From NCBI GenBank assembly GCA_001940755.1, contig MEHH01000113.1:1-8159 (forward strand): a DNA stretch of 8,159 nucleotides. The letters run 5' to 3'. This stretch comes from Candidatus Heimdallarchaeota archaeon AB_125 (GTDB lineage: Archaea; Asgardarchaeota; Heimdallarchaeia; Heimdallarchaeales; Heimdallarchaeaceae). How positions within the stretch are numbered: position 1 is the stretch's first letter; each line of letters opens with the position of its first letter. The position numbers and the translations under genes are program-made. The notes below the pieces were generated by a model that was given only the letters and a program-made list of their open reading frames with translations, did not search any database and had not been told where the DNA came from. Below are positions 1-5,800 of this stretch, one piece after another.

Positions 1-464
1 TTATTTTCATTAATAGAGATATTCAAACACTAATTATAATTCTCTCACTTGCCTTAATTGTAATCGGAATCTTTCGCACTTTAAATGGGATTTTTCAAGA
101 TTATATTGAATGGTATACAAGAGTACTCAAAATCTCAATAGGAATTCTTGTTCTACCAATAGCAATTGCAATTTGGGCACTCTCAAGTGTAGCACCTGAT
201 AGAATTACAACTCTTCTTGCATTTGTACTGATTCTCAATAGCATCTCAAGGATCAATGTAAGTAGCAGATTTGATGAGTATCCAAATTGGTATAAAGTTC
301 TAACAATATTAATTGGAGTACTATCGATAGTTGCAGCAGGTATTGTTCTATTCTTCTTACCTGCAATCTCAGGACCTGCATTAGTAGCAATAATTGCAAC
401 TACTTTCATTTTCAGCGGAACAGGATGGATTTATGCTGGTATAAAACAAATTGAAGAAGTTTAA
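1..464 (+). CDS. DUF308/HdeD-like multi-pass membrane protein, 3' part
   Basis: An open plus-strand frame runs from base 3 to a TAA at 462-464 with no ATG, so the start lies beyond the left edge; about 153 residues are visible. The protein is almost wholly hydrophobic. Helices alternate with short turns, for example the segments LKISIGILVLPIAIAIW, LLAFVLILNSISRI, VLTILIGVLSIVAAGIVLFF and LVAIIATTFIFSGTGWIYAG. The repeated pattern of a helix ending in a glycine-rich turn, then a short proline-containing loop (FLPAISGPA), then a helix ending in an S/G-rich turn is typical of the DUF308 (HdeD-like) repeat family of inner-membrane proteins. In Escherichia coli HdeD is tied to acid resistance, but the biochemical role of the family is not settled. 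The family call rests on pattern, not alignment. A minus-strand frame at 101-409 is the shadow of this gene. Confidence 0.7.
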   Translation, partial: IFINRDIQTLIIILSLALIVIGIFRTLNGIFQDYIEWYTRVLKISIGILVLPIAIAIWALSSVAPDRITTLLAFVLILNSISRINVSSRFDEYPNWYKVLTILIGVLSIVAAGIVLFFLPAISGPALVAIIATTFIFSGTGWIYAGIKQIEEV

Positions 465-506
465 TATCTTCTTCTCAATTTTTTATAATGGATTTACTAT
501 TTTTTT
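465..506 (+). terminator. T-tract terminator after the DUF308-like gene
   Basis: Just after the TAA there is a pyrimidine-rich stretch with a run of six T at 479-484 and a second run of seven T at 500-506, with no hairpin. This is the usual form of an archaeal intrinsic terminator. Confidence 0.45.
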
Positions 507-566
507 CAAAGTCTAATATATTACTTGAGGAGTATCTTTTTGTTAGAAGAAAATTACAAAATTGTT

Positions 567-995
567 TCATTTATCTAATATTTCATCCTTATCCTTTTCA
601 TCTATGTAAGCTAAGTCATATCTTTGTTTTAAACCTCTAAAATGATGACTATCCAATCCTTCTATACAAGTAATATGAAATCTCTGGATTTTTATCCAGA
701 AACCTGTGTTTACTTTGTATCCAAATTGTCTAAATTCAGTTTTCAGTTTCTTGACATATTCCTTTCCTTGTGGATCAGCATCAAGGAGTAATATTATTTG
801 AACATCTTTAGAATATTTGTTCATAATAAAATCAATGAATTCAAACCAAGGATGAGTAATTGGTTCAATTGGTGTTTGTATATTCCAGAACTCAAGGGCT
901 TTCTGATCATTTTTTCCTTCTACTATAATAACCGAATTTACAACATTCTTTAGGTTATTAATAAATTGGAAAAAATCTTCTTCTTGATATGTCAT
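567..995 (-). CDS. Stand-alone small Toprim-domain protein (UPF0292 / RNase M5-like)
   Basis: This 142-residue protein is little more than one Toprim fold. The first acidic motif is VIIVEGKND (residues 22-30, Glu26) and the second is ILLLDADPQG (68-77), giving the DxD pair Asp72/Asp74. These residues bind Mg2+ and act on phosphodiesters in primases, topoisomerases, OLD nucleases and RNase M5. The size and the lack of helicase, zinc or nuclease partner domains match the archaeal UPF0292 group of stand-alone Toprim proteins. The substrate is unknown; nucleic-acid cleavage or binding is inferred from the fold. The ATG at 995 puts the first motif at the normal depth, and no Shine-Dalgarno site precedes it. 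The PlsY-like gene lies 75 bp upstream on the same strand, but T-tracts in the gap suggest separate transcription. Confidence 0.75.
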   Translation of the reverse strand: MTYQEEDFFQFINNLKNVVNSVIIVEGKNDQKALEFWNIQTPIEPITHPWFEFIDFIMNKYSKDVQIILLLDADPQGKEYVKKLKTEFRQFGYKVNTGFWIKIQRFHITCIEGLDSHHFRGLKQRYDLAYIDEKDKDEILDK

Positions 996-1019
996 TCTTA
1001 TTCTAGCTTTGTAGTAAAC

Positions 1020-1027
1020 AATAATAT
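1020..1027 (-). promoter_or_regulatory. Weak TATA-like element for the Toprim gene
   Basis: Read on the minus strand this is ATATTATT, centred about 28 bp before the ATG at 995, where a leaderless archaeal promoter would place it. The match is poor and the region is AT-rich throughout, so this is only a candidate. Confidence 0.25.
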
Positions 1028-1040
1028 CATTTTCTATAAT

Positions 1041-1066
1041 AATAAAAGAAGAAAAAAGGGGAAAAA
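1041..1066 (-). terminator. T-tract terminator after the PlsY-like gene
   Basis: Immediately after the TAG stop of the PlsY-like gene the minus strand reads as several T-runs (five, six and four T) broken by C, without a stem-loop. This fits archaeal transcription termination and separates the gene from the downstream Toprim gene. Confidence 0.5.
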
Positions 1067-1070
1067 TTAG

Positions 1071-1817
1071 CTATTTAAGAGCCTCATCTGCTTTTCCTTT
1101 GAAAATCTTCCAAAGTTTCATCTTCTTAGCTTCGCCGGTCTTAATCTTTTGGAAGTTTTCTCCCTGACGAGATAATACTACAATAGTTATAGCTACCATC
1201 GCAGCAAATGCTACCCAACCAAAAATCTCCACAACGGGTGAAGCATTCAAATCCGTAATTCCGTTTGCTGGAGAAATCCACTTCCAGATATTTGTGCCCC
1301 AGAAGATAAAGATTACACCCATTACAACAAAACTAACAAGATATGTTATTGCACTGTACATTATAGCTGAACCTAAAACGAAGTAAAGTACTAACCATAG
1401 TGGTAGGAAAACAGGATTAAAGAAGATCATAGTTCCTAAAGTAGAAGCAACTCCTTTTCCTCCTGGACCCCACAACCATATACACCAGTTGTGTCCCAGT
1501 ATAGCTGCAGGTCCTGCAAATGCAACAACCCATATATCAGCTTGACTATAAGTGAATGATATCCAGACGGCTAACCACATAGCAAAGAATCCTTTTAACA
1601 TATCAAGTATAGCTTCTATTATTCCAACAGTATAAGCTAATCCCTTTGGTTTTTCTTCTGCTTGAAAAGCTCGTATGACATTTCTTCCACCGACGTTTTT
1701 AGAACCAACTGTACGAATGTCTATTCTTAACCATAATTTTACAATTATCCAAGCGATTGGAATTGAACCTAAAAGATAACCTAGAGCTGCTGCCCATAGA
1801 ACATCTATTGTTATCAT
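1071..1817 (-). CDS. PlsY-like glycerol-3-phosphate acyltransferase family membrane protein
   Basis: The 248-residue integral membrane protein carries the three PlsY motifs in order. Near the N-terminus LGSIPIAW (residues 16-23) leads into motif 1, VGSKNVGGRNVIR (37-49), with the key Ser39 and Arg49 kept. A DMLKG block follows (72-76). Motif 2 is LGHNWCIWLWGPGGKGVAST (107-126). Motif 3 near the C-terminus is QGENFQKIKTGE (218-229). In bacteria PlsY transfers an acyl group from acyl-phosphate to sn-glycerol-3-phosphate, the first step of ester-lipid synthesis. Here the usual motif 1 GATN is GGRN and the usual motif 3 His is Gln218, while Glu220 and Asn221 remain. The protein is longer than bacterial PlsY (about 200 residues), with insertions at 52-66 and after motif 2. 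Its substrate in an ether-lipid organism is uncertain. The ATG at 1817 fits a TATA box 27 bp upstream. Confidence 0.82.
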   Translation of the reverse strand: MITIDVLWAAALGYLLGSIPIAWIIVKLWLRIDIRTVGSKNVGGRNVIRAFQAEEKPKGLAYTVGIIEAILDMLKGFFAMWLAVWISFTYSQADIWVVAFAGPAAILGHNWCIWLWGPGGKGVASTLGTMIFFNPVFLPLWLVLYFVLGSAIMYSAITYLVSFVVMGVIFIFWGTNIWKWISPANGITDLNASPVVEIFGWVAFAAMVAITIVVLSRQGENFQKIKTGEAKKMKLWKIFKGKADEALK

Positions 1818-1840
1818 GGCTGAATCTCTTCTAAAGCTTC

Positions 1841-1848
1841 TTTAAAAA
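1841..1848 (-). promoter_or_regulatory. TATA box of the PlsY-like gene
   Basis: The minus strand reads TTTTTAAA, centred 27-28 bp before the A of the ATG at 1817. With archaeal spacing from TATA centre to transcription start, the mRNA would begin at or next to the start codon, that is, leaderless. Confidence 0.5.
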
Positions 1849-1892
1849 CTTTGTTCGACTTAATTAAAGAACTCTCAGAAATTCATTCTCGT

Positions 1893-1922
1893 AGTAAATT
1901 CAAAGTTCAAAATCAGTAAATT
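1893..1922 (+). repeat. Direct repeat AGTAAATT upstream of the Eis-like gene
   Basis: AGTAAATT occurs at 1893-1900 and 1915-1922, 22 bp apart (about two helical turns), just upstream of or overlapping the candidate TATA box of the acetyltransferase gene. It could be an operator, but short AT-rich repeats arise by chance. Confidence 0.25.
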
Positions 1923-1929
1923 GATATAG
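1919..1929 (+). promoter_or_regulatory. Candidate TATA element of the Eis-like gene
   Basis: The AATTGATATAG stretch lies about 24 bp (centre to A) before the ATG at 1948 and about 33 bp before the in-frame ATG at 1957. The spacing favours 1948 as a leaderless start but does not decide it. Confidence 0.35.
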
Positions 1930-1947
1930 ACTTCTGATGAAGGATTG

Positions 1948-3141
1948 ATGATTGTAATGATTCGAGAACTCAAAGATTCAGAAGATCTAACTAAAGCTAC
2001 TAAACTAGCTGTTTTATGTTTTCATGAACCAATGAAGTCGATGGAAAAACTATTTTCAGAAACTCAAGAATTAAGCATGTTTGGAGCATTTAAAGAAGAT
2101 TCTTTGCTTGCAGCTGCTGGGTCTTTTAAGTATCAAATGTTCATCAGAGACAGATTATTTGATTGTGCTGGAATTGCTGCTGTTATGACACAACCTGCAG
2201 AGAGAAGAAGAGGATATGTCAAGAAATTGATGCATAAAATAATAACTGATAGACATCAACAAGGTTATCATGTTGCCGCTCTCTGGCCTTTTGATCATGA
2301 ATTTTACAGTAAATTTGGTTTTGAAAGTGGTGAGAAAGCTATTAGCTATAATTTTAAGCCAAGCAACATAAAATCAGATTACAAATTAAATACTAAAATA
2401 AAGATAACAGACGTCACAGATATGAAGGATTATCTCCCTCTATTGCAAGTAGCTAAGAATGCTAAAAATAAATACACAAGAATTATTGGAGATGTTGATG
2501 CTTGGTTACTTAGGGGAGAATTACAAGGTGGATTCAAAATATATTTGTTTGAAAGAGATGATATTCCTATCGCATATATCTCCTTCAAATTCAAAAAAGC
2601 TGGAGAATGGGAACATACAATGCAGATTTTAGATTTTGCTTATATCAGCATACAAGCTAAGCATAGTCTTTTTGCTTTCTTAAGAAATTTCGAAGCTGAT
2701 ATTAGCAAAATTTCTATCAATCTACCAATTCAAGAGGAAGTTGAAAGATATCTGAAGAGTGTAGATGATACTCACAAATTTAATACCTGGCCTGCTATGT
2801 TTAGAATTTTAGACGTTAAGAAATTCTTAGAACAACTAAATTATCTACCTTCAATAGATGAGGAATTACTTTTCAAAGTAGAGGACAAAATTATTTCTGA
2901 TAATAGTGGAATCTGGAAATTAACAATCAAAGATGGAAAATGTATTGCTTCTAAAATGGAAAGTATCTCAACCGATAAAGAAAATGTTCTAGATTTATCT
3001 ATTAATCAACTTTCACAGATTCTTATAGGTCATTCTACTATCGAAAAGATTCTGGAACATTCTAATATCAACATCCCAGAGAAATGGAAAAATAAGGATT
3101 TGTTTCCAGAGATGCCTTGTTCAGTTATGCTTTGGTTTTAA
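1948..3141 (+). CDS. Eis-like GNAT acetyltransferase with C-terminal SCP2-like domain
   Basis: The protein has 397 residues from this ATG, the usual length of the Eis family. The N-terminal GNAT fold (about 1-140) has the acetyl-CoA motif VMTQPAERRRGYVKKLM (79-95), followed by EFYSKFGFESG, whose Tyr120 aligns with the general-acid Tyr of mycobacterial Eis (Tyr126). A second GNAT-like region covers about 145-285. The C-terminal part (from about 300) reads as a sterol-carrier-protein-2-like fold: LLFKVEDKI, then NSGIWKLTI, then LDLSINQLSQILIG. The last residue is Phe, as in Eis, where the C-terminal carboxylate takes part in catalysis. Eis proteins acetylate amines on aminoglycosides, lysines or polyamines; the substrate here is unknown. 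In-frame starts are TTG 1945, ATG 1948 and ATG 1957; 1957 gives the family-like start MIREL. The gene is divergent from the PlsY-like gene. Confidence 0.82.
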   Translation: MIVMIRELKDSEDLTKATKLAVLCFHEPMKSMEKLFSETQELSMFGAFKEDSLLAAAGSFKYQMFIRDRLFDCAGIAAVMTQPAERRRGYVKKLMHKIITDRHQQGYHVAALWPFDHEFYSKFGFESGEKAISYNFKPSNIKSDYKLNTKIKITDVTDMKDYLPLLQVAKNAKNKYTRIIGDVDAWLLRGELQGGFKIYLFERDDIPIAYISFKFKKAGEWEHTMQILDFAYISIQAKHSLFAFLRNFEADISKISINLPIQEEVERYLKSVDDTHKFNTWPAMFRILDVKKFLEQLNYLPSIDEELLFKVEDKIISDNSGIWKLTIKDGKCIASKMESISTDKENVLDLSINQLSQILIGHSTIEKILEHSNINIPEKWKNKDLFPEMPCSVMLWF

Positions 3142-3154
3142 AGGAAATGCGATA

Positions 3155-3162
3155 ATATATAA
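3155..3162 (+). promoter_or_regulatory. TATA box of the 145-residue protein gene
   Basis: ATATATAA is centred 27-28 bp before the ATG at 3186. This is a strong archaeal TATA box at leaderless spacing, so the gene has its own promoter although it follows the acetyltransferase by only 44 bp. Confidence 0.6.
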
Positions 3163-3178
3163 GTAAGAAATTCTTACT
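3162..3178 (+). promoter_or_regulatory. 17-bp perfect dyad between TATA box and start (operator candidate)
   Basis: AGTAAGAA (3162-3169) and TTCTTACT (3171-3178) are exact inverse complements around a single central A. The dyad touches the last base of the TATA box and ends 7 bp before the ATG at 3186, so a bound dimeric regulator would block the initiation complex. Because the transcript should start near 3184, the dyad is better explained as a DNA operator than as an RNA hairpin. Confidence 0.5.
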
Positions 3179-3185
3179 CTATTTC

Positions 3186-3623
3186 ATGAGCGACCGAGAA
3201 GTTGAAGAGTTAGAACAAATCCTTTTACCTTTTGCTTTAGCAAGATTTGATCTTGATAATTATAAATCCAATTTTCCAATGGGAAAAATGGCTATGAATA
3301 TAGCAAAAAGAATGATGGGAAACTGGATCAATGATTATGTTACATGGCTAGTTAGAGCTTTTACTCGTTGCCTAGTCAATGTAACTGATGAAATTTTTCT
3401 AAAAGATTTAGCAGCTGTTGTATTAGCAGAAGCAAGTTTCATGCAAGGTATAGGCCCCTGGGGGCCATTTCAAATGCAAATGGGACAAGCTGGCGGAGGA
3501 GATAGATCCGCTATGGAACCTCAAGTTGAAACAGAAGCTCATGCTTGGTTGTTACATCTGCAAGAAATAGATAAGCTACCAGGGATGTATGAAAGGTTTA
3601 CAGGGAGATATTTCATAAAGTAA
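3186..3623 (+). CDS. Uncharacterised 145-residue protein
   Basis: I do not recognise the family. The protein is soluble, with no signal peptide or clear membrane helix. The N-terminal half looks helical: an acidic start (MSDREVEELEQIL), then a Met/Lys/Arg-rich amphipathic stretch, KMAMNIAKRMM (34-44), then WINDYVTWLVRAF (47-59). A Gly/Pro/Met-rich linker, GIGPWGPFQMQMGQAGGGD (88-106), leads to a C-terminal helix rich in conserved-looking aromatic and His residues (EAHAWLLHLQEIDKLPGMYERF). There is one Cys (62), so no metal cluster is suggested. It has its own TATA box with an overlapping dyad and ends in tandem T-tracts, so it is probably a regulated single gene, though read-through from the acetyltransferase is possible. 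The good promoter and normal codon use make it a real gene; function is unknown. Confidence 0.7.
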   Translation: MSDREVEELEQILLPFALARFDLDNYKSNFPMGKMAMNIAKRMMGNWINDYVTWLVRAFTRCLVNVTDEIFLKDLAAVVLAEASFMQGIGPWGPFQMQMGQAGGGDRSAMEPQVETEAHAWLLHLQEIDKLPGMYERFTGRYFIK

Positions 3624-3638
3624 TTTGAAAGATTTCCA

Positions 3639-3670
3639 AATATTTTTTTTATACTTTACAAATATTTTTT
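3639..3670 (+). terminator. Tandem T-tract terminator of the 145-residue protein gene
   Basis: Two copies of CAAATATTTTTT occur within 40 bp of the TAA stop, with runs of eight T (3643-3650) and six T (3665-3670). There is no stem. Tandem T-runs are typical of archaeal terminators. Confidence 0.55.
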
Positions 3671-3700
3671 GAAGTAATCAAACATAATTTCAGGTTTGTT

Positions 3701-3713
3701 AAAATAAAAAAAA
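3701..3713 (-). terminator. T-tract terminator of the recombinase gene
   Basis: On the minus strand the region 17 bp after the recombinase stop reads as eight T, A, four T. It faces the plus-strand terminator, so the convergent pair is closed on both sides. Confidence 0.5.
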
Positions 3714-3729
3714 GGAATGAAAAGGTGAA

Positions 3730-4479
3730 TTAGCTATAGAAGTCGTCTTCATCCCTGATATCTATGTCTCCATCTTTGATAATAGGTTCAACTTGATAAA
3801 CAACTCTCCCTTTCCAGAAGTACTCACCAGTTCTATAGATAGGATTCTTTCTCAGATAAGCTAAAGTACTTCTTGGGATATCATATTTGTTGCTGATAGT
3901 GGACATTGTTACATTATCTTCAAACATCTGGAAAATCTCTACCAGTTTAGGTCGCATTTCTTCATCAATTTGAAGCTTGCCATTTTCAATCTTGTACCCC
4001 AAAGGTGGTCGTGACATAATTTTCTCATCTTGGATTCTTCTCTTAATTCCATACATTCTTTTTTGTCTGTATTTTTTGAGCTCTTCTTCTCCAAGAAGAT
4101 CATATATTCTAGTCACAAGCATTTCGTCTGATTCTTCTGTTGCTCTAATTTCTACTCCATGGCTTCGTAAAAGAACTGAAGCATAACCCAACATATCGAC
4201 TTCTCTTGAAATCCTATCACGTGTTTGTACCCACACTTCTTTGACTGGATCTTCAGGTCTCTGTTTATTATGAATCTGGATAAATTCCATCATTTGTTTA
4301 AAACCAGGTCTTTCTTGAACATGACTATCTCCTGAAACATCTTCATCAACGAATGTTTCTAGAACATGCCTATATCCTACAGTATTGATTTTCTTATCTA
4401 TAACATCGAACTGTGTGTCTCTGCCAGATTCTTGATCTGCAGTACTAACCCTAACATAAGTAACTACATTAACATGCAT
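3730..4479 (-). CDS. Short serine site-specific recombinase (resolvase plus Recombinase domain)
   Basis: Residues 3-135 form a serine-resolvase catalytic domain. YVRVSTADQE carries Arg10 and the nucleophile Ser12, DEDVSG then ERPGF carries Arg57, and TRDRISREVDM (86-96) carries Asp88, Arg89 and Arg92. A long helix rich in Lys/Arg (EELKKYRQKRMYGIKRRI) follows, then a Recombinase-type DNA-binding domain beginning SRPPLGYK and including IPRSTLAYLRKNPIYR. All visible catalytic residues are present, so activity is likely. The chain stops after about 249 residues, while large serine recombinases continue with a zinc ribbon and coiled coil to 450 or more. I place the start at the Met at 4479, not the in-frame Met at 4488, because the TATA box at 4502-4509 lies 26 bp before it. 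No TnpB, transposase or paired inverted repeats flank it. Role (inversion, resolution or integration) is unknown. Confidence 0.82.
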   Translation of the reverse strand: MHVNVVTYVRVSTADQESGRDTQFDVIDKKINTVGYRHVLETFVDEDVSGDSHVQERPGFKQMMEFIQIHNKQRPEDPVKEVWVQTRDRISREVDMLGYASVLLRSHGVEIRATEESDEMLVTRIYDLLGEEELKKYRQKRMYGIKRRIQDEKIMSRPPLGYKIENGKLQIDEEMRPKLVEIFQMFEDNVTMSTISNKYDIPRSTLAYLRKNPIYRTGEYFWKGRVVYQVEPIIKDGDIDIRDEDDFYS

Positions 4480-4501
4480 AGTTTCCAAAAAGGTGGGTTC
4501 T

Positions 4502-4509
4502 TCTTATAA
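4502..4509 (-). promoter_or_regulatory. TATA box of the recombinase gene
   Basis: The minus strand reads TTATAAGA, centred about 26.5 bp before the ATG at 4479 but only 17.5 bp before the ATG at 4488. The spacing supports the downstream start and a leaderless mRNA. Confidence 0.5.
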
Positions 4510-4536
4510 CATTGTAATACTTTCGATAATATATGG

Positions 4537-4577
4537 GGGATACAGATAATCTATTTATTTTTGTCGGGATATAGATA
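4537..4577. repeat. Imperfect 12-bp direct repeat upstream of the recombinase promoter
   Basis: GGGATACAGATA (4537-4548) and GGGATATAGATA (4566-4577) match at 11 of 12 positions, 29 bp start to start. They lie between the protease terminator and the recombinase TATA box. They may be recombinase or regulator binding sites. Confidence 0.4.
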
Positions 4578-4580
4578 CGG

Positions 4581-4605
4581 TAAAAAAATAAGAAAAAAAG
4601 AGAAG
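4581..4605 (-). terminator. T-tract terminator of the protease gene
   Basis: Directly after the TGA stop (4608-4610) the minus strand has a run of seven T, then TTATTTTTTT, in a pyrimidine-rich context with no hairpin. This is an archaeal-style terminator and separates the protease from the recombinase downstream. Confidence 0.55.
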
Positions 4606-4607
4606 AA

Positions 4608-5771
4608 TCACTTCTTCTTCTTATGATTAATCAAAGCAATTACAAGAAAACTAACAGTGGAGAATACTAGATAGAAACTGGTTTTTGTTGTTATCAATAT
4701 TGAAGGATCCAGAACAGCTCTCACAGCTTTCGAAGCATTAAGAAGACCATGTCCATATAGAATATCCTTACCTTTTTTTCCAATATCTGTTGATGATCTG
4801 TACAAGATATCTTTAATTTCATCTACTGTTAGGGAATAATTTAGAGTTCTCATCAAACCTACTACTGCAGCTACTTGGTCACAAGCAAAGGAAGTACCAT
4901 ATGAGGTACCATAATTGTCTGGTGACCAAATACCTATAATTTTGATAGTTCCCCCTTGGTTTCCTACAGGTGCAACAATATCTGTCCATTCACCATAATT
5001 ACTATAATCAGCTATAGTACTGTTCTCATTTGTAGCACCAACACAAATAACTTCTGAAAGACCACCTGGATATGATTGGAAGTTTCGTCCCCCACCATCT
5101 GCAAGCCAGGTATTGCCAGTAGCTGAAACAACTGGAACATTATTATTAATTGCATAAATAATATCATCATAATAATCTGAGTAATCTTGATAATATTGTA
5201 AGCTCAAGCTAATTACATCAGCACCGTTGTCAACAGCATATCGAATTGCGTTACCAAAATCCTCCATAGTTATATTACTATAATTAGTGGCATTGAGAAC
5301 TCGTAAATCCATTATCGTTACATTAGGAGCTACTCCTGCAATTCCATCATTATCTATAGGAGCAGCAATAATTCCAGCTTGAAATGTACCATGCCAGTGT
5401 ATAGGATCATCAACCTCTGGTCCTGGAAAACTATCATTTGAATTAAAATCCCAACCGCTGTAGTCATCAATATACCCGTTACTATCATCGTCTATTGAAT
5501 TATTGAAAATCTCGCCTGAATTCACCCATGCAGAATTAATAAGGTCAGGATGAGAAAAATCAATACCTGAATCAATCAGTGCAATTGTGATGTCGCTAGA
5601 ACCATTAGTTATTTCCCAGGCTCCAGCAGATTCTATTAAGGCATGATGGAATGAACTCTCATAATTCACAGCACTAACAACTAGAGATGAATTCTTTTGT
5701 TGAAAACTAGTTAGCAGAATCAAGAAAGAAAGTAAAATCACTGCTGTGATCTTTATATTTCTCTTTGACAT
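4608..5771 (-). CDS. Secreted, membrane-anchored subtilisin-family (S8) serine protease
   Basis: The 387-residue protein begins with a signal peptide: basic MSKRNIK, then a hydrophobic core at about 8-23, with possible cleavage near Ala34. The S8 catalytic triad is complete: Asp67 in IALIDSGIDFSHPDL, His127 in HWHGTFQAGIIAA, and Ser294 in YGTSFA; the oxyanion Asn is Asn220 in VVSATGN. Between Asp and His an acidic stretch, DDDSNGYIDDYSGWDF (94-109), is the calcium-loop type seen in many subtilases. Unusually, the conserved PH after GTSxAx is DQ (GTSFACDQVAA). No I9 prodomain is visible; only about 30 residues separate the signal from the catalytic domain. A C-terminal hydrophobic segment (366-381) followed by HKKKK anchors the protein with the catalytic domain outside. 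About eleven N-x-S/T sequons suggest a glycosylated surface protein. It likely degrades extracellular peptides or processes surface proteins. Confidence 0.9.
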   Translation of the reverse strand: MSKRNIKITAVILLSFLILLTSFQQKNSSLVVSAVNYESSFHHALIESAGAWEITNGSSDITIALIDSGIDFSHPDLINSAWVNSGEIFNNSIDDDSNGYIDDYSGWDFNSNDSFPGPEVDDPIHWHGTFQAGIIAAPIDNDGIAGVAPNVTIMDLRVLNATNYSNITMEDFGNAIRYAVDNGADVISLSLQYYQDYSDYYDDIIYAINNNVPVVSATGNTWLADGGGRNFQSYPGGLSEVICVGATNENSTIADYSNYGEWTDIVAPVGNQGGTIKIIGIWSPDNYGTSYGTSFACDQVAAVVGLMRTLNYSLTVDEIKDILYRSSTDIGKKGKDILYGHGLLNASKAVRAVLDPSILITTKTSFYLVFSTVSFLVIALINHKKKK

Positions 5772-5792
5772 GAAATGAAATTATCTCAAAAG

Positions 5793-5800
5793 TACATAAG
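5793..5800 (-). promoter_or_regulatory. TATA element of the protease gene
   Basis: The minus strand reads CTTATGTA, centred about 25.5 bp before the ATG at 5771, giving a leaderless arrangement. It lies inside a 17-bp dyad. Confidence 0.4.

Noticed and set aside
101..409. Minus-strand open frame of 102 residues
   Set aside because: It is antisense to the DUF308-like membrane protein. The plus-strand translation has clear membrane helices and a terminator, while this one has no family pattern or promoter.
3453..3466. GC-rich palindrome GGCCCC-TG-GGGGCC in an AT-rich region
   Set aside because: It lies inside the 145-residue protein and is explained by the codons for Gly-Pro-Trp-Gly-Pro. No second copy or nearby promoter supports a regulatory role.
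3639..3670. Repeated CAAATATTTTTT as a possible mobile-element or recombinase site
   Set aside because: Position directly after a stop codon and the T-runs fit a tandem archaeal terminator better.
3977..4186. Plus-strand open frame of 69 residues
   Set aside because: It is antisense to the recombinase coding region, which has intact catalytic motifs; no promoter or start signal was seen.
3730..5771. Recombinase and protease as a mobile element or defence island
   Set aside because: No terminal repeats, TnpB, transposase, nuclease or toxin partners are visible; separate promoters and terminators indicate independent genes.
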